Counted from the stretch's first letter, positions 44,062 to 53,604 are shown. The stretch: DNA of 59,558 bases from Candidatus Anammoxibacter sp. (GCA_021777105.1 JAIQZQ010000013.1:1-59558); one strand, 5' to 3'. Numbers and translations: made by a program. The notes: a model not told the origin generated them from the sequence alone.

Positions 44062-44406
44062 TGAAATGCCGTAAAAAACATGATATTTATAAATTTAATC
44101 TAAATCTTTTAAAATTAGTTTTAGTTGTTGTATTTCAACGCCTTTTGCAATAAAATTAAAGCCACAAAATGAAGCCTTGCCGTTCTTCCTGATTAATTTC
44201 CCGAAATTTCCCAAAAAGATAACCGGCTCAAAACTGTTGTGTCTTTGCGCCGTAATTGATTATATATAGTTGTGTTTGATGATTTTTTGTTTCCAGGTCG
44301 TTTAAATTATGTTTCAATCCGCGCGAAATGTTTATAACGCGTTTGCATAATTAGCTTTGTGTTTGTAAAAAAGCTTACGGTCGGTATTTGCTTTGTTATA
44401 TAAATC
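44062..44406. other. 345-bp intergenic region
   Basis: No coding sequence is supported. AT-rich, with short imperfect inverted repeats near 44105-44150 only. Nothing recognisable beyond that. Confidence 0.5.
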
Positions 44407-44427
44407 ATGGGAAAGGGGGGGATTAAA

Positions 44428-45252
44428 TTGCGGCTTATGAGTCTACGGTTTAAGACCGCTTTATTTGCCGGCGCGTCTGTATTATCCGTTTTTGCGTGCA
44501 TTAATGCGGCGTTTGGGTATTCAGGCGGCACGCCGAACTATGTTACCGATGCCGCGCCGTATTGCGCAAGATGCCACTGTTCATGCTCTGCAGTCTCGTT
44601 GAGCAACATGCCTGACACCATTCAAAAAATTCAGCTATTCCCAAATAAGCACTATCATAAGATTGAAACCGGCCAAAACGAGTACAAAAAAATGAGTCTT
44701 GAAGATAGAAAGACTCTTTTGGCGGACGTTAAAAAGGCTGACGAAAACGCGTCTATACAAATCATAGCTCCATTAGACGTGTTGGCGGGCGATGATATAA
44801 CCGTGACGGTAAATGTTAATGGCGGCGCGGGCCCGGTGGTGGGCGTTATGCTTCTGGATAACGACCTAAGGTGGCAATCAAGATCAATTGCGGCTGACGG
44901 GTGGACGATAATTGGGCCTCCGGTAATTATAGGGCCTGACGGCAAACCGCAAAACACATGGATATCAAGGCGCGCCGAAGGTTTGAAAAAAAATATAAAT
45001 TACGCTGTAATTTATGGGGTAACCGCGGATATTGCAAATAACAAATGGCAAAGCTCAAGCGTGTCGTACACGCTTGAAGCCCCAAGTGTAAAGGGCGTGT
45101 ATTCAATGGCTGCGGCATTTTTGTACGGCACTGAAAAATCCTCAAGCGCCGGGTACACTCAAACAATTCGCGGCAAATTGCCGCAGGGTGGATTTGAAAG
45201 CCCGTCCGGGCGAATAATGTTCTCGGAGCTTGTGAAAGTTACGGTGAAATGA
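44428..45252 (+). CDS. Secreted protein with a single CxxCH site
   Basis: I use TTG 44428 because a G-run lies at 44415-44421; ATG 44437 is also possible and ATG 44407 overlaps the G-run. About 274 residues. A signal peptide is followed by YSGGTPNYVTDAAPYCARCHCSCSA. C-A-R-C-H fits a single covalent haem c site, although a second Cys pair (CSC) follows at once, which could instead bind metal. The rest is beta-rich with a Trp-containing C-terminal half resembling an Ig-like domain. It probably acts in the periplasm. Function is unknown. Confidence 0.65.
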   Translation: MRLMSLRFKTALFAGASVLSVFACINAAFGYSGGTPNYVTDAAPYCARCHCSCSAVSLSNMPDTIQKIQLFPNKHYHKIETGQNEYKKMSLEDRKTLLADVKKADENASIQIIAPLDVLAGDDITVTVNVNGGAGPVVGVMLLDNDLRWQSRSIAADGWTIIGPPVIIGPDGKPQNTWISRRAEGLKKNINYAVIYGVTADIANNKWQSSSVSYTLEAPSVKGVYSMAAAFLYGTEKSSSAGYTQTIRGKLPQGGFESPSGRIMFSELVKVTVK

Positions 45253-45317
45253 CAGGGTTGCCCTGTTTTTTAGTATTCATGAATAGCGCTTCATTATTTA
45301 GAGACATCCTCTTTGCG

Positions 45318-46451
45318 CTATGCGTTCTGCTCTAAGTAAATCCTCGGCACATCACTGCCTATGGCGCATGTTATTTCGTATGGGATTGTGTTTGCCGTTT
45401 CGGCTATTGATTCGATTGATATAAATTCATCGCCTTGCTTGCCGAAAATTACGGCTTCGTCTCCAATTTTTGCGTCGGGAACGTCGGTAATATCGATATA
45501 TGTGAAGTCCATGCGTATTACGCCGGCGATTGGAGCCGTTTTACCGTTTATCAAGACCTTTCCTCTATTTGAGAGTTCTCTTCGATATCCGTCGCTATAG
45601 CCTATTGGGAGCGTGGCTATTAGTGAATCTCTTTTTGCCTTAAACGTCCTGCCGTAACTTACGGTTTTGCCTTTTTCGAGCTGCTGGATGTTGACTATCC
45701 TTGTTTTCAGGCTCATAACCTGGCGCAAATTGTATGATTTAGGCACTTTTCCTGAACTGTAGAGTCCATAGATGGATATGCCGGGACGCACCGTGTTGAA
45801 CGTTTTTGGTTTTTGCAAAGCAATACTGCTGTTTGAGGTGTGTTTTAAAGGTATTTTAATGTTTTGCGCTTCAAGTTGGGCTACAATGTCTGTAAACAAG
45901 TCGATTTGTTCATTAACGCTATGCCTATTGCTGCCGTCGGATGACGTGAGGTGGGTAAAAACACCCTCAATATTTATGCGCGGCAGCGTGTTTATTTTTG
46001 CTATTGTGTTTACGGCGTTTTGATGCGCAATGCCGAATCCGCCCATGCCGGTGTCGATTTTGACGTGGACATTTAATTTGTCCGCAACGTTTGACATGCT
46101 CTTTTCCGCAAGATTTGACAGCTCTTCGGCAATGGAAGGTTCCGCGATTGTGGGCGTTATTGAGTATTCCAGAATATGTCCGGCCTGCTCGGGCAGGATG
46201 CAAGCCAATAGCAGAATAGGTCTGTCAATGTTGTTTTTGCGCAGTTTTACCGCGTCTTCCACCGTTGCCACGCCAAGCATATCCACGTTTTCGCGAATTA
46301 GCCGTTTGCTGACTTCTATAATGCCGTGTCCATAAGCGTTGGCCTTGACAATGGCTATGATTGTTGTGTTGTCTCCCACTTTGCCTCTAACGCTGTTTAT
46401 ATTGTTTGCTACCGCGTCAAGATCAATTTCGGCCCACGTTGGTCTGCTCAT
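45318..46451 (-). CDS. alr: Alanine racemase
   Basis: The 377-residue protein begins with WAEIDLDAVANNI and the PLP lysine Lys36 in AIVKANAYGHG. MGGFGI and HTSNSSIAL lie in the barrel. The C-terminal domain has SYGRTF, IGYSDGYRRELSN and RMDFTYID with the second catalytic tyrosine region. It interconverts L- and D-alanine for peptidoglycan. It is monocistronic and convergent with the secreted protein gene. Confidence 0.95.
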   Translation of the reverse strand: MSRPTWAEIDLDAVANNINSVRGKVGDNTTIIAIVKANAYGHGIIEVSKRLIRENVDMLGVATVEDAVKLRKNNIDRPILLLACILPEQAGHILEYSITPTIAEPSIAEELSNLAEKSMSNVADKLNVHVKIDTGMGGFGIAHQNAVNTIAKINTLPRINIEGVFTHLTSSDGSNRHSVNEQIDLFTDIVAQLEAQNIKIPLKHTSNSSIALQKPKTFNTVRPGISIYGLYSSGKVPKSYNLRQVMSLKTRIVNIQQLEKGKTVSYGRTFKAKRDSLIATLPIGYSDGYRRELSNRGKVLINGKTAPIAGVIRMDFTYIDITDVPDAKIGDEAVIFGKQGDEFISIESIAETANTIPYEITCAIGSDVPRIYLEQNA

Positions 46452-46659
46452 AACTGTAATTAAAAGATAAGGTGAAAAATTGCGGAATTTCGATAAATTG
46501 TAACATGGAAGTTGCGCGTTGTCGAATGATCTTTTAGTACTATGTTAAAAATATCGGGTTGTTTTTGACGAGTGAATATTTCTTAAAGATAATGCGAAAG
46601 CGCATCGAAAAAAAATATGTTATTGTTGAGCTAACCATTAGCCGTTAACGTATTTATCT

Positions 46660-46688
46660 TTGACAAATAACAGATTTTCTGTTAATTT
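46660..46688 (+). promoter_or_regulatory. Candidate promoter for the FmdB-type gene
   Basis: TTGACA at 46660-46665, spacer 17, TAATTT at 46683-46688 (four of six consensus bases). Confidence 0.4.
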
Positions 46689-46737
46689 CAGATGATTGAT
46701 TAATTTCTGAAAATTTTTTTATTCTGGAGAGTGTGGA

Positions 46738-46959
46738 ATGCCGATTTATGAATATGATTGCGACAAATGCGGCGAGCGTTTTGAGCATTTGCAGCGTTCT
46801 AATGAGAAGGCGGAGTGTCCTAAGTGCGGCGGTGTGTCAAACACCAAGGTGTTTTCCGTCTTTGCGAAAGGCGCGTCGGCTGATTTGCCTTCATGCGAGG
46901 GCAGCGTGCCGAGTTGTTCGCCAAGCAAATGCGGATCCGGCGCATGCGGTATGATGTAA
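46738..46959 (+). CDS. FmdB-family zinc ribbon protein
   Basis: The 73-residue protein starts [19 protein letters not shown] and has C-x2-C twice (CDKC, CPKC), the standard FmdB/CxxC_CxxC_SSSS ribbon. The C-terminus has extra cysteines ([16 protein letters not shown]), as often seen in this family. It is a putative regulator; family members are commonly annotated without experiment. It lies 49 bp before another Cys-rich gene. Confidence 0.9.
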   Translation: MPIYEYDCDKCGERFEHLQRSNEKAECPKCGGVSNTKVFSVFAKGASADLPSCEGSVPSCSPSKCGSGACGMM

Positions 46960-47008
46960 TTTTAATTCATTTTTTTACAAAAGATAACTTTATAGGAGGT
47001 TTATTGAT

Positions 47009-47296
47009 ATGACGGATTCAAATGAAACATACACTTGCAAAACTTGTGGAAAAGTATCAGGTTCAAAGGGCCATTTGTGCTCGCCTATTCCGCAGGAAAA
47101 AACAGTTGTTTGCGATTATTGCGGGCAAACCGAGGAAGACCCAAAACATGTGTGCGCGCCAAAGGTTGAGCAATTTAAATTTTCGTGCGATTCTTGCGGC
47201 AGGGTGGCTGTTGAGGATAACAATTTGTGCTCTCCAAAGCCTATTGCTCCAAAAAAAGCAGGCGGGTGCGGAAGCGAGGGGTGTTGCTCGGCGTAA
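47009..47296 (+). CDS. Three-repeat zinc-ribbon-like small protein
   Basis: The 95-residue protein contains three similar units: CKTCGKVSGSKGHLC, CDYCGQTEEDPKHVC and CDSCGRVAVEDNNLC, each C-x2-C-x9-11-C, plus a C-terminal GGCGSEGCCSA. These suggest three small metal-binding knuckles. AGGAGG lies nine bases upstream of ATG. I know no family name. A shared terminator follows, so it probably forms an operon with the FmdB-type gene. Confidence 0.7.
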   Translation: MTDSNETYTCKTCGKVSGSKGHLCSPIPQEKTVVCDYCGQTEEDPKHVCAPKVEQFKFSCDSCGRVAVEDNNLCSPKPIAPKKAGGCGSEGCCSA

Positions 47297-47326
47297 ACGG
47301 GTTTTGATTAATATTTTTGGTTGTGT

Positions 47327-47376
47327 AAAAAAGCCGTAATCCTTTAAAGTTTTAATGGATTGCGGCTTTTTTTTTC
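47327..47376. terminator. Rho-independent terminator after the zinc-ribbon genes
   Basis: AAAAAAGCCGTAATCC pairs with GGATTGCGGCTTTTTT (one G-U) with a 13-base loop and flanking T-rich tails on the plus strand. Confidence 0.85.
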
Positions 47377-47469
47377 GTAAATTATGTGTTATTAGTTGCC
47401 GGAGAATCGCAATTCATAATTTAAACGGTAAATTGTCCCGGTTTTCTACGATAATTTCTAGAATTAAAT

Positions 47470-48453
47470 ATGCGCTACATATATCTAAAAAAGTTTAAAT
47501 ATAAGCGCCTGCTTTTTATGGCGCTGGCAATGCCTATGTTGATTGTAGGATGCGGAGGTTTTGACCGGTTAAGCAAAATTAATATGGAGTATCCCAGGGC
47601 GGAGTTCTGTTCGGAATGTCATATAGATATCTATAAAGAGTGGAAAGAATCGCCACATGCCGTCTCATTCGCAAGCAGTTCATACCGCCAAGCAACTAAT
47701 GATTACCAGTTTGCGGGTTGCATATCATGTCATGCCCCGGAGCCGGCTGTTTCAGATGGCGAGGTAAAGAGCCGCAACATTTTTCGTAAAGAGGGGGTTA
47801 CCTGCTCTTCATGTCATTTGGAAGAGAGTAAAATGATTGGGCCAATTGAGCCCACAGGAAAAGTCGCGCCGCATCCTATTGACGTTGATGAAGATCGGTA
47901 TCGAAATAGCAGGTTTTGTGGTCGTTGTCATGTAGGCACATTTAATGAGTGGGATAAGGTGGCGCAGGATGATAAACGCTCCTGCCAGGATTGCCACATG
48001 CTCCCAATTAAACGGAAGATCACACAAGCAGAACATATGTTGTCAAAGATAATTGTGGCCATGGAAAAGGAGGTTTTGCAGAAACAGCATACATTTAGCG
48101 TACATGCAAAACTGCCCGATTTTAAACCATTTGATATTGATGTAAAAAAACAAAACAGCCAAATTAAATTAAGACTTGCAAATAATCTTCCGCACTCTCT
48201 ACCCACTGGAGATTTTGGTTTCAGGGCGGTGATTGTTGATATCCTTGCCATACATAAAGATAAAAGCGTAGAGCCTATAAAAAGAGTGGAACTTTTAAAA
48301 GAGATAAAAACAGCAATTCCTCCAAAATCCGCGGCAAGTTGGGGCTTTAGTGTTTCTGATAATGTCACTGCTGTTCGCTGTGTCATAACACGGCGCGGTA
48401 TGGATCCCGAGAAGGTGGACAAACTTTTTGAAACCGAGGTGATATTGGAATGA
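47470..48453 (+). CDS. Five-haem c-type cytochrome lipoprotein
   Basis: The 327-residue protein has a hydrophobic leader with lipobox-like LIVGC (Cys28). It then has five C-x2-C-H haem sites: CSECH (47), CISCH (84), CSSCH (112), CGRCH (150) and CQDCH (172). Spacing and the CHIDIYKEWKESPHAVSF stretch resemble cytochrome c554-type proteins. The C-terminal half is haem-free and beta-rich (about 200-327). It is likely anchored on the periplasmic side of a membrane. The stop overlaps the next start (ATGA), so both are made together. Confidence 0.88.
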   Translation: MRYIYLKKFKYKRLLFMALAMPMLIVGCGGFDRLSKINMEYPRAEFCSECHIDIYKEWKESPHAVSFASSSYRQATNDYQFAGCISCHAPEPAVSDGEVKSRNIFRKEGVTCSSCHLEESKMIGPIEPTGKVAPHPIDVDEDRYRNSRFCGRCHVGTFNEWDKVAQDDKRSCQDCHMLPIKRKITQAEHMLSKIIVAMEKEVLQKQHTFSVHAKLPDFKPFDIDVKKQNSQIKLRLANNLPHSLPTGDFGFRAVIVDILAIHKDKSVEPIKRVELLKEIKTAIPPKSAASWGFSVSDNVTAVRCVITRRGMDPEKVDKLFETEVILE

Positions 48454-50645
48454 AGACTGCTCTGACGCGTAGATTCACTCCGGTTGAAGTGGTTTACCAT
48501 GCCGTCCAGCTAATACTTTACCTTGTTTTGTTTATTAGCGGCGGCGCGCTTATAGTATCCAGAATCTTTGAGCTTGAAGGATTCAGGGGGGCTACCGTAT
48601 CAAATATACATAGAATAAGCGGGCTGGCATTGGTTGGGTTTCTTTTACAGACAATTATTATCAGCGCGTTTTCAAAAAATTTCAGACCTCTCTGGAGCAC
48701 GCTTCTGGAATCATTTAAATGGCATATGGATGATCTAGTCTGGCTCGCGCGCATGCCTGTCAATATATTAAACCCAAAAGTAAGGCTTCCTCTTTCAGGG
48801 CGATTTAATTCCGGGCAGAAGCTACACATTCTGGTCGTATTTTGCGAGCTGGCAACATTTTCTATTTCCGGCCTTGTTATTATATTCCTTCCCGGTGTAA
48901 TAGGCGCATGGACAGTTCATGCCGTATGTTTCATACCGGCAATGCTTTTCTTAGGGATTCATATGTTCCTCTCCCTTTTAAATCCTGCTACAAGGAAAGC
49001 TCTGGGAGGTATGGTGACGGGATATGTAACGCAGGCGTATATACAGGAGCACCATCCGCTCATGAATGGCAAGTGTGATTCCGGCTCTTCACACAATAAG
49101 CATATATCCCTGTTGGCCGTCATCTCAACTACCGGCGGAATGATTCTTGTTATTATCAGCGCGCTTTGGTTCGTGGGTTTTGGGCGAGTGACGTCGCAGG
49201 TTGTCAAAGTTGTGAAAAATAGCGGACGGGAAGCTATTATGCCTGGGGCTTTGGTCTCTGCCCATGCTGAAGAACCTAAAACAAAAGAGTGCTCGTCATG
49301 TCATGACTATTTGAATAAACCCTCAGACGCGAAATGTTTGGAATGTCATAAAAATATCCGCGCTGTAATTGATAATAACACTGGATACCATGGAACATTT
49401 AGGAAGGGCTGTAACTCGTGCCATGGCGAACATAATGGTTTGGAAGCGGATATAAGGCCGCTTAACGTCAAATCGTTTAATCACGCAATTTCACGCTATC
49501 CACTGCATGGTAAACACCAGGAGCTTGATTGTGTTAAGTGTCATGAAAGAGTGAATGAAAAAACAGGCCGTATAAGGTTGAAATATACAGGTTTGGAATT
49601 TAAGGCCTGCGCGGATTGCCACAATAATCCGCATCCCAATTTTAGGGATAGAGATAGTTGCCTTGCTTGCCATACTATGCAGGGGTGGTCAAAGAAAGAG
49701 TTAATCTTTAACCATAATCGTGATAGTAAATATAAGCTCAAGGGCGCGCATTCAGCAATAGAGTGCGGGAAATGCCATGAATTATCAAAAGATGAGCAGG
49801 GAGCCACGCAGGTTCTATTGATTAATATGGGCGTAAACTGCGTCGATTGCCATAAGGATCCTCACAACAAACAGTTTGAAAATGGGTGTAAAGATTGCCA
49901 CATTGAAAACGGATGGAAAGCCCCCTGGCTTGCAGAGTTTCATGGGCCGGGATCCTCATATCCGCTAAAAGGCGCGCATAAAGATGTTAAATGCGCGGAA
50001 TGTCACAAAGCCCCTGATAAGAGCCCCAAATCAAACACGGTTCAGTTTGCGGGAATCTCCAGTGAATGCGCTAACTGTCATGAAGATCGTCACAAAGGGC
50101 AAATTGAAAAAAAATGCAATGTTTGCCACACAGAAAACGGGTGGAAAGCCGGGGATTTATTGTTCGTTCATAATGAACACTCCTCATACAAACTTGACGG
50201 TCTGCATACAACCGTTTCCTGCTCGCTCTGTCATCGTTCCAATATCGACAACGTTGTTCAATACAGACCGTTGTCTGGTAAATGCGCGCAATGCCATAAT
50301 GATATTGCCGATAACATAAACGGCAAATCAACAATAGGCGCTTATAAAGCCGACCCGCATGCAAACCGTGTAACTTGCGAGGATTGTCATGCCGTTAACA
50401 AAACAAAGCAGTTATCATATGATTACGCCAAAAAATGCGCCTCATGCCATAACCATCATTATTACGACCTATATTTTGACTGGGAAAAATCAATGGCAAT
50501 AGGGATAAAAAACTATTTAAAGAGGATAGATTCCCTGGATGATACTTCTAAAAAAGAAGAGCTTAATAAAAAACTAAAGCTAATAAAAACAATAGGATTT
50601 CACAATATACAGATGACCCGTGAATTGTTTGATAATTTAAAATAG
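48450..50645 (+). CDS. Cytochrome b fused to sixteen c-type haem sites
   Basis: 731 residues. The N-terminal part (1-245) has about five membrane helices with His17, 54, 126, 157 and 171 placed in or near helices, as in cytochrome b561/FdnI-HydC-type haem b subunits. After the last helix come sixteen C-x2-C-H sites, at Cys 281, 296, 321, 361, 387, 404, 439, 464, 480, 515, 540, 556, 591, 612, 643 and 663. Twelve fall into four tandem units of about 76 residues, each with three haems. The fusion could pass electrons from quinol through haem b to a c-haem wire. It is coupled to the five-haem lipoprotein. Confidence 0.9.
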   Translation: MKTALTRRFTPVEVVYHAVQLILYLVLFISGGALIVSRIFELEGFRGATVSNIHRISGLALVGFLLQTIIISAFSKNFRPLWSTLLESFKWHMDDLVWLARMPVNILNPKVRLPLSGRFNSGQKLHILVVFCELATFSISGLVIIFLPGVIGAWTVHAVCFIPAMLFLGIHMFLSLLNPATRKALGGMVTGYVTQAYIQEHHPLMNGKCDSGSSHNKHISLLAVISTTGGMILVIISALWFVGFGRVTSQVVKVVKNSGREAIMPGALVSAHAEEPKTKECSSCHDYLNKPSDAKCLECHKNIRAVIDNNTGYHGTFRKGCNSCHGEHNGLEADIRPLNVKSFNHAISRYPLHGKHQELDCVKCHERVNEKTGRIRLKYTGLEFKACADCHNNPHPNFRDRDSCLACHTMQGWSKKELIFNHNRDSKYKLKGAHSAIECGKCHELSKDEQGATQVLLINMGVNCVDCHKDPHNKQFENGCKDCHIENGWKAPWLAEFHGPGSSYPLKGAHKDVKCAECHKAPDKSPKSNTVQFAGISSECANCHEDRHKGQIEKKCNVCHTENGWKAGDLLFVHNEHSSYKLDGLHTTVSCSLCHRSNIDNVVQYRPLSGKCAQCHNDIADNINGKSTIGAYKADPHANRVTCEDCHAVNKTKQLSYDYAKKCASCHNHHYYDLYFDWEKSMAIGIKNYLKRIDSLDDTSKKEELNKKLKLIKTIGFHNIQMTRELFDNLK

Positions 50646-50656
50646 CAAAACATGAG

Positions 50657-50688
50657 CCATTATGCGCTATTATTAGAGCGCATAATGG
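50657..50688. terminator. Hairpin between the cytochrome operon and recA
   Basis: CCATTATGCGCT and AGCGCATAATGG form a perfect 12-bp stem with an 8-base loop, placed between two convergent genes. Neither side has a long T run, so termination is likely but weak. Confidence 0.55.
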
Positions 50689-50694
50689 GGGGGC

Positions 50695-51843
50695 TTAGCC
50701 TTTGTCATCAGCTTTATCTTTTTCAGGTTTGTCTTCTTTCTTATCTTTTGCGGCTTTATCCTCTTTTTTATCTTTTTCTTTTTCTTTGGCTTTGTTTTTG
50801 TCGTCATCCTTTGTTGCGGATTTGGGCTTTACCAGGCCCGGGGCCACTTTTTCCAGTATGAGGCGCTCAAGTTCGTCGGATAGTTCTTCGTTTTCAGAAA
50901 TCACCATTTTTGCGTTCTCTCTGCCCTGGCCTAATCGCAGGTCGCCGTATGAAAACCATGTGCCGCTCTTGGTTATAAGATCATTTTCAACGCCAAGGTC
51001 GAGGATGTCGCTGCTTCTGGATATGCCCTGGTTGTACATTAGGTCGAACTCGGCTTTTTTAAACGGCGGCGCCACTTTGTTTTTCGCTATTTTTGTCCTC
51101 ACCCTGTTTCCCACAATGTCCTCGCCGTCCTTAATGTTGCCGATCCTGCGAATGTCAATTCGCACGGAAGCGTAAAATTTTAACGCCTTTCCGCCTGTGG
51201 TCACCTCGGGGCTGCCGAACATGACGCCGATTTTGTCACGAATCTGGTTTATAAATATTACGCAGGTCATTGATCTTGAAATAAGTCCGGTAAGTTTGCG
51301 CAACGCCTGCGACATCAGTCTTGCCTGAAGGCCCATGTGTGAGTCGCCCATTTCGCCTTCAATTTCCGCGCGGGGCACCATTGCCGCCACCGAATCTACA
51401 ACTATTATGTCAACCGCGTTGCTGCGCACAAGCATTTCAGTAATGTTTAAAGCCTGCTCGCCGTTGTCCGGCTGGTTGACCATCAGATTGTTTAAATCCA
51501 CTCCTAATTTTTTTGCGTATTCAGGATCCAGCGCGTGCTCCGCGTCTATAAACGCGGCTATGCCGCCGTTTTTTTGGCAATTAGCTATAAGATGAAGCGC
51601 TAAAGTTGTCTTGCCGGATGATTCAGGGCCGTATATTTCCGTAACACGGCCCATTGGAACTCCGCCGATTCCCAACGCAATATCAAGCGTTAGCGAACTG
51701 GTTGAAATTACAGGCACATCAACTTTCGTATCAGCTCCCAACCTCATTATCGCGCCTTTTCCAAACTGTTTTTCAATCTGCGAAATTGCCCGATCCAAAG
51801 CTACCTCGCGTTTTTCATTTTCGGAAGCTTCCTGTTTTGCCAT
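50695..51843 (-). CDS. recA: Recombinase A
   Basis: The 382-residue protein shows Walker A GPESSGKT (72-79), [19 protein letters not shown], the L1 and L2 loop regions ([33 protein letters not shown]), and [10 protein letters not shown]. The C-terminal tail from about 338 is a long Lys/Asp/Glu alternating stretch, more extreme than the usual acidic RecA tail. It forms ATP-dependent filaments for homologous recombination and SOS signalling. No LexA box was seen upstream, and thpR follows on the same strand upstream of it. Confidence 0.97.
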   Translation of the reverse strand: MAKQEASENEKREVALDRAISQIEKQFGKGAIMRLGADTKVDVPVISTSSLTLDIALGIGGVPMGRVTEIYGPESSGKTTLALHLIANCQKNGGIAAFIDAEHALDPEYAKKLGVDLNNLMVNQPDNGEQALNITEMLVRSNAVDIIVVDSVAAMVPRAEIEGEMGDSHMGLQARLMSQALRKLTGLISRSMTCVIFINQIRDKIGVMFGSPEVTTGGKALKFYASVRIDIRRIGNIKDGEDIVGNRVRTKIAKNKVAPPFKKAEFDLMYNQGISRSSDILDLGVENDLITKSGTWFSYGDLRLGQGRENAKMVISENEELSDELERLILEKVAPGLVKPKSATKDDDKNKAKEKEKDKKEDKAAKDKKEDKPEKDKADDKG

Positions 51844-51924
51844 ATTAAATCCTTATAATTAAAATACAAAAAAAATAATGTTGTTGTTTAGCTTAATTTT
51901 AATCGCCGCGGTTTTAAGCCGTCG

Positions 51925-52482
51925 TCACAGTTTTATTCTATCCATTACTGAGTATAGCGGGCCTTTCGGCTGCAGCTCGCTCATCATCAGGACGATTGAA
52001 TCCGCTTTTATCGCGCCGAAATATTCGGCCCTGCTTTTTTCAATCAACTCCGAAAGCGCTTCGCTGTTTTTGCGCGATCTCACGCGACCGATTGTAAGGT
52101 GCGGCGAGAATTTACGGTTCTCTTTTTTAACGTTAAAATCCGCCAGGTTCTCATCAAGTTTGCCGTTTAACGAGGCAAGGTTTGCCGTCTCCCCGGTTAA
52201 ACAGGCAAAAACTACTCTGGGCCGCTTCAGGTCAGGGAAAGCTCCGGCCCCCTCAACTGTTAAATCAAAGGGTTTAACGCCGGCTGCGGACTCTTTAATA
52301 ACATTGCGGATATTTGCGATATCTTCTTCTCTTATATCTCCGAGAAACTTTAGAGTAATGTGCAGATTCAAAGCTGAAACCCATTTTACATCAGCTCTGC
52401 TTTGACCAAGTTTCGCGGTTAACGCCGCTATGTTATTTTTGACCTCTTTGCTAACTTCTATTGCAATAAACGATCTTATCAT
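51925..52482 (-). CDS. thpR: RNA 2',3'-cyclic phosphodiesterase
   Basis: The 185-residue protein has two H-x-T/S-x motifs: LHITLKFLG near residue 45 and PHLTIGRVRS near 130, the catalytic histidine pair of the 2H phosphoesterase superfamily. It begins MIRSFIAIEVS, as ThpR (LigT) proteins do. It opens 2',3'-cyclic phosphate to 2'-phosphate in RNA. It lies 81 bp upstream of recA in the same orientation. Confidence 0.9.
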   Translation of the reverse strand: MIRSFIAIEVSKEVKNNIAALTAKLGQSRADVKWVSALNLHITLKFLGDIREEDIANIRNVIKESAAGVKPFDLTVEGAGAFPDLKRPRVVFACLTGETANLASLNGKLDENLADFNVKKENRKFSPHLTIGRVRSRKNSEALSELIEKSRAEYFGAIKADSIVLMMSELQPKGPLYSVMDRIKL

Positions 52483-52506
52483 TTTCTAAATAACGCCCGA
52501 AATTTA

Positions 52507-52553
52507 CACACCCCTCGTTCCCCTCTTATTAGAGGGGAGGCAGTTAATTGTTG
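52507..52553. repeat. Palindromic CCCCTCTTATTAGAGGGG repeat (uninterrupted)
   Basis: CACACCCCTCGTTCCCC with a perfect CCCCTCT / AGAGGGG stem and AATTGTT tail. It matches the two flanks of the MITE at 1850-2271 joined together, so it is an empty-site counterpart. Confidence 0.75.
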
Positions 52554-52704
52554 TCCGTTCCATAGCGCAAGGTTTAGGTTAACGACTCGCCGTTTCCCTT
52601 TTGGCTGGTTACAAGGCTCTGCCTATATTAACGAGCGTTTTACTATCCGCGTTTTTTAATTGCCAACTTCCAACTGCAAATTGCCAATTCCCGCCTTGTC
52701 CGGA

Positions 52705-53604
52705 CTACGGAGTTATTAGTTTTTCAAAACTCTTAAGCCTTGATTCAATCTCATCCGCAGTTGTCTCTTTAATCCGGTTTACACCGAAACCTTCAATGTT
52801 AAAAGAGGCCATAATTGTGCCCGACATCAGGGCTTTTCTAAGGCTTTCCTGATTGGCTCCGCCGTTTTTAGCAATATAGCCCATCACGCCTCCCGCAAAA
52901 CTGTCGCCGGCGCCGGTGGGATCTTTTACCTCTTCGGTTGGGTATGCCGGCAGCAGAAAAATATCATCCGGGCTGAAAAGTATGGAGCCGTGTTCGCCTT
53001 TTTTGATAATAACATATTTAGGGCCCATCTCCTGTATAAGCCGTCCGGCCCTGATTGTGTTTGTTTCGCCTGTTAGCAGGCTTGATTCGCCGTCGTTAAG
53101 GATTAAGCCGTCAATTTTTTTCAGCAGCTGCAAAAGTCCGTCCTTGGCGATATCAATCCATAGATTCATGGTATCGGCAATCACAAATTTTGGGTTCTTC
53201 ATCTTGTCGAGCACAGCCATCTGCCTTTCAGGGCTGTAATTTGCGAGGAAAACATATTCACTGTCCAGAAAACTATCAGGAACTTCAGGCTCAAAGTCTT
53301 GCAAAACATTGAGTTGAACGTCAAGCGTCTCAGCCTCGCCCATCTTGCCCTGGTAACGGCCGTCCCATTTAAAAGTATTGCCGTCTACTTCCTGAAGGCC
53401 GGCGGTGTCTATATCCTTTTCCGCGATTAGTTTCCGGTATTCATCAGGGAAATCCTTGCCTATCAATCCAACCAGCCTTACCTTGCAAAATGAGCTTGCA
53501 GAGAAAGCAAAATGAGTCGCCGAACCGCCTAAAATATCCTTTTCCGCGCCGAACGGCGTTTGCACTGAATCCAGCGCGATTGATCCCACCACTAATAATG
53601 ACAT
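52705..53604 (-). CDS. PfkB-family carbohydrate kinase
   Basis: The 299-residue protein has the ribokinase fold: VVGSIALD at the start, GGSATHFAF, and the C-terminal DPTGAGDSFAGGVMGY signature with its catalytic Asp. The substrate lid is short. The sugar or nucleoside substrate cannot be assigned. It is 172 bp downstream of gltX on the same strand. Confidence 0.88.
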   Translation of the reverse strand: MSLLVVGSIALDSVQTPFGAEKDILGGSATHFAFSASSFCKVRLVGLIGKDFPDEYRKLIAEKDIDTAGLQEVDGNTFKWDGRYQGKMGEAETLDVQLNVLQDFEPEVPDSFLDSEYVFLANYSPERQMAVLDKMKNPKFVIADTMNLWIDIAKDGLLQLLKKIDGLILNDGESSLLTGETNTIRAGRLIQEMGPKYVIIKKGEHGSILFSPDDIFLLPAYPTEEVKDPTGAGDSFAGGVMGYIAKNGGANQESLRKALMSGTIMASFNIEGFGVNRIKETTADEIESRLKSFEKLITP

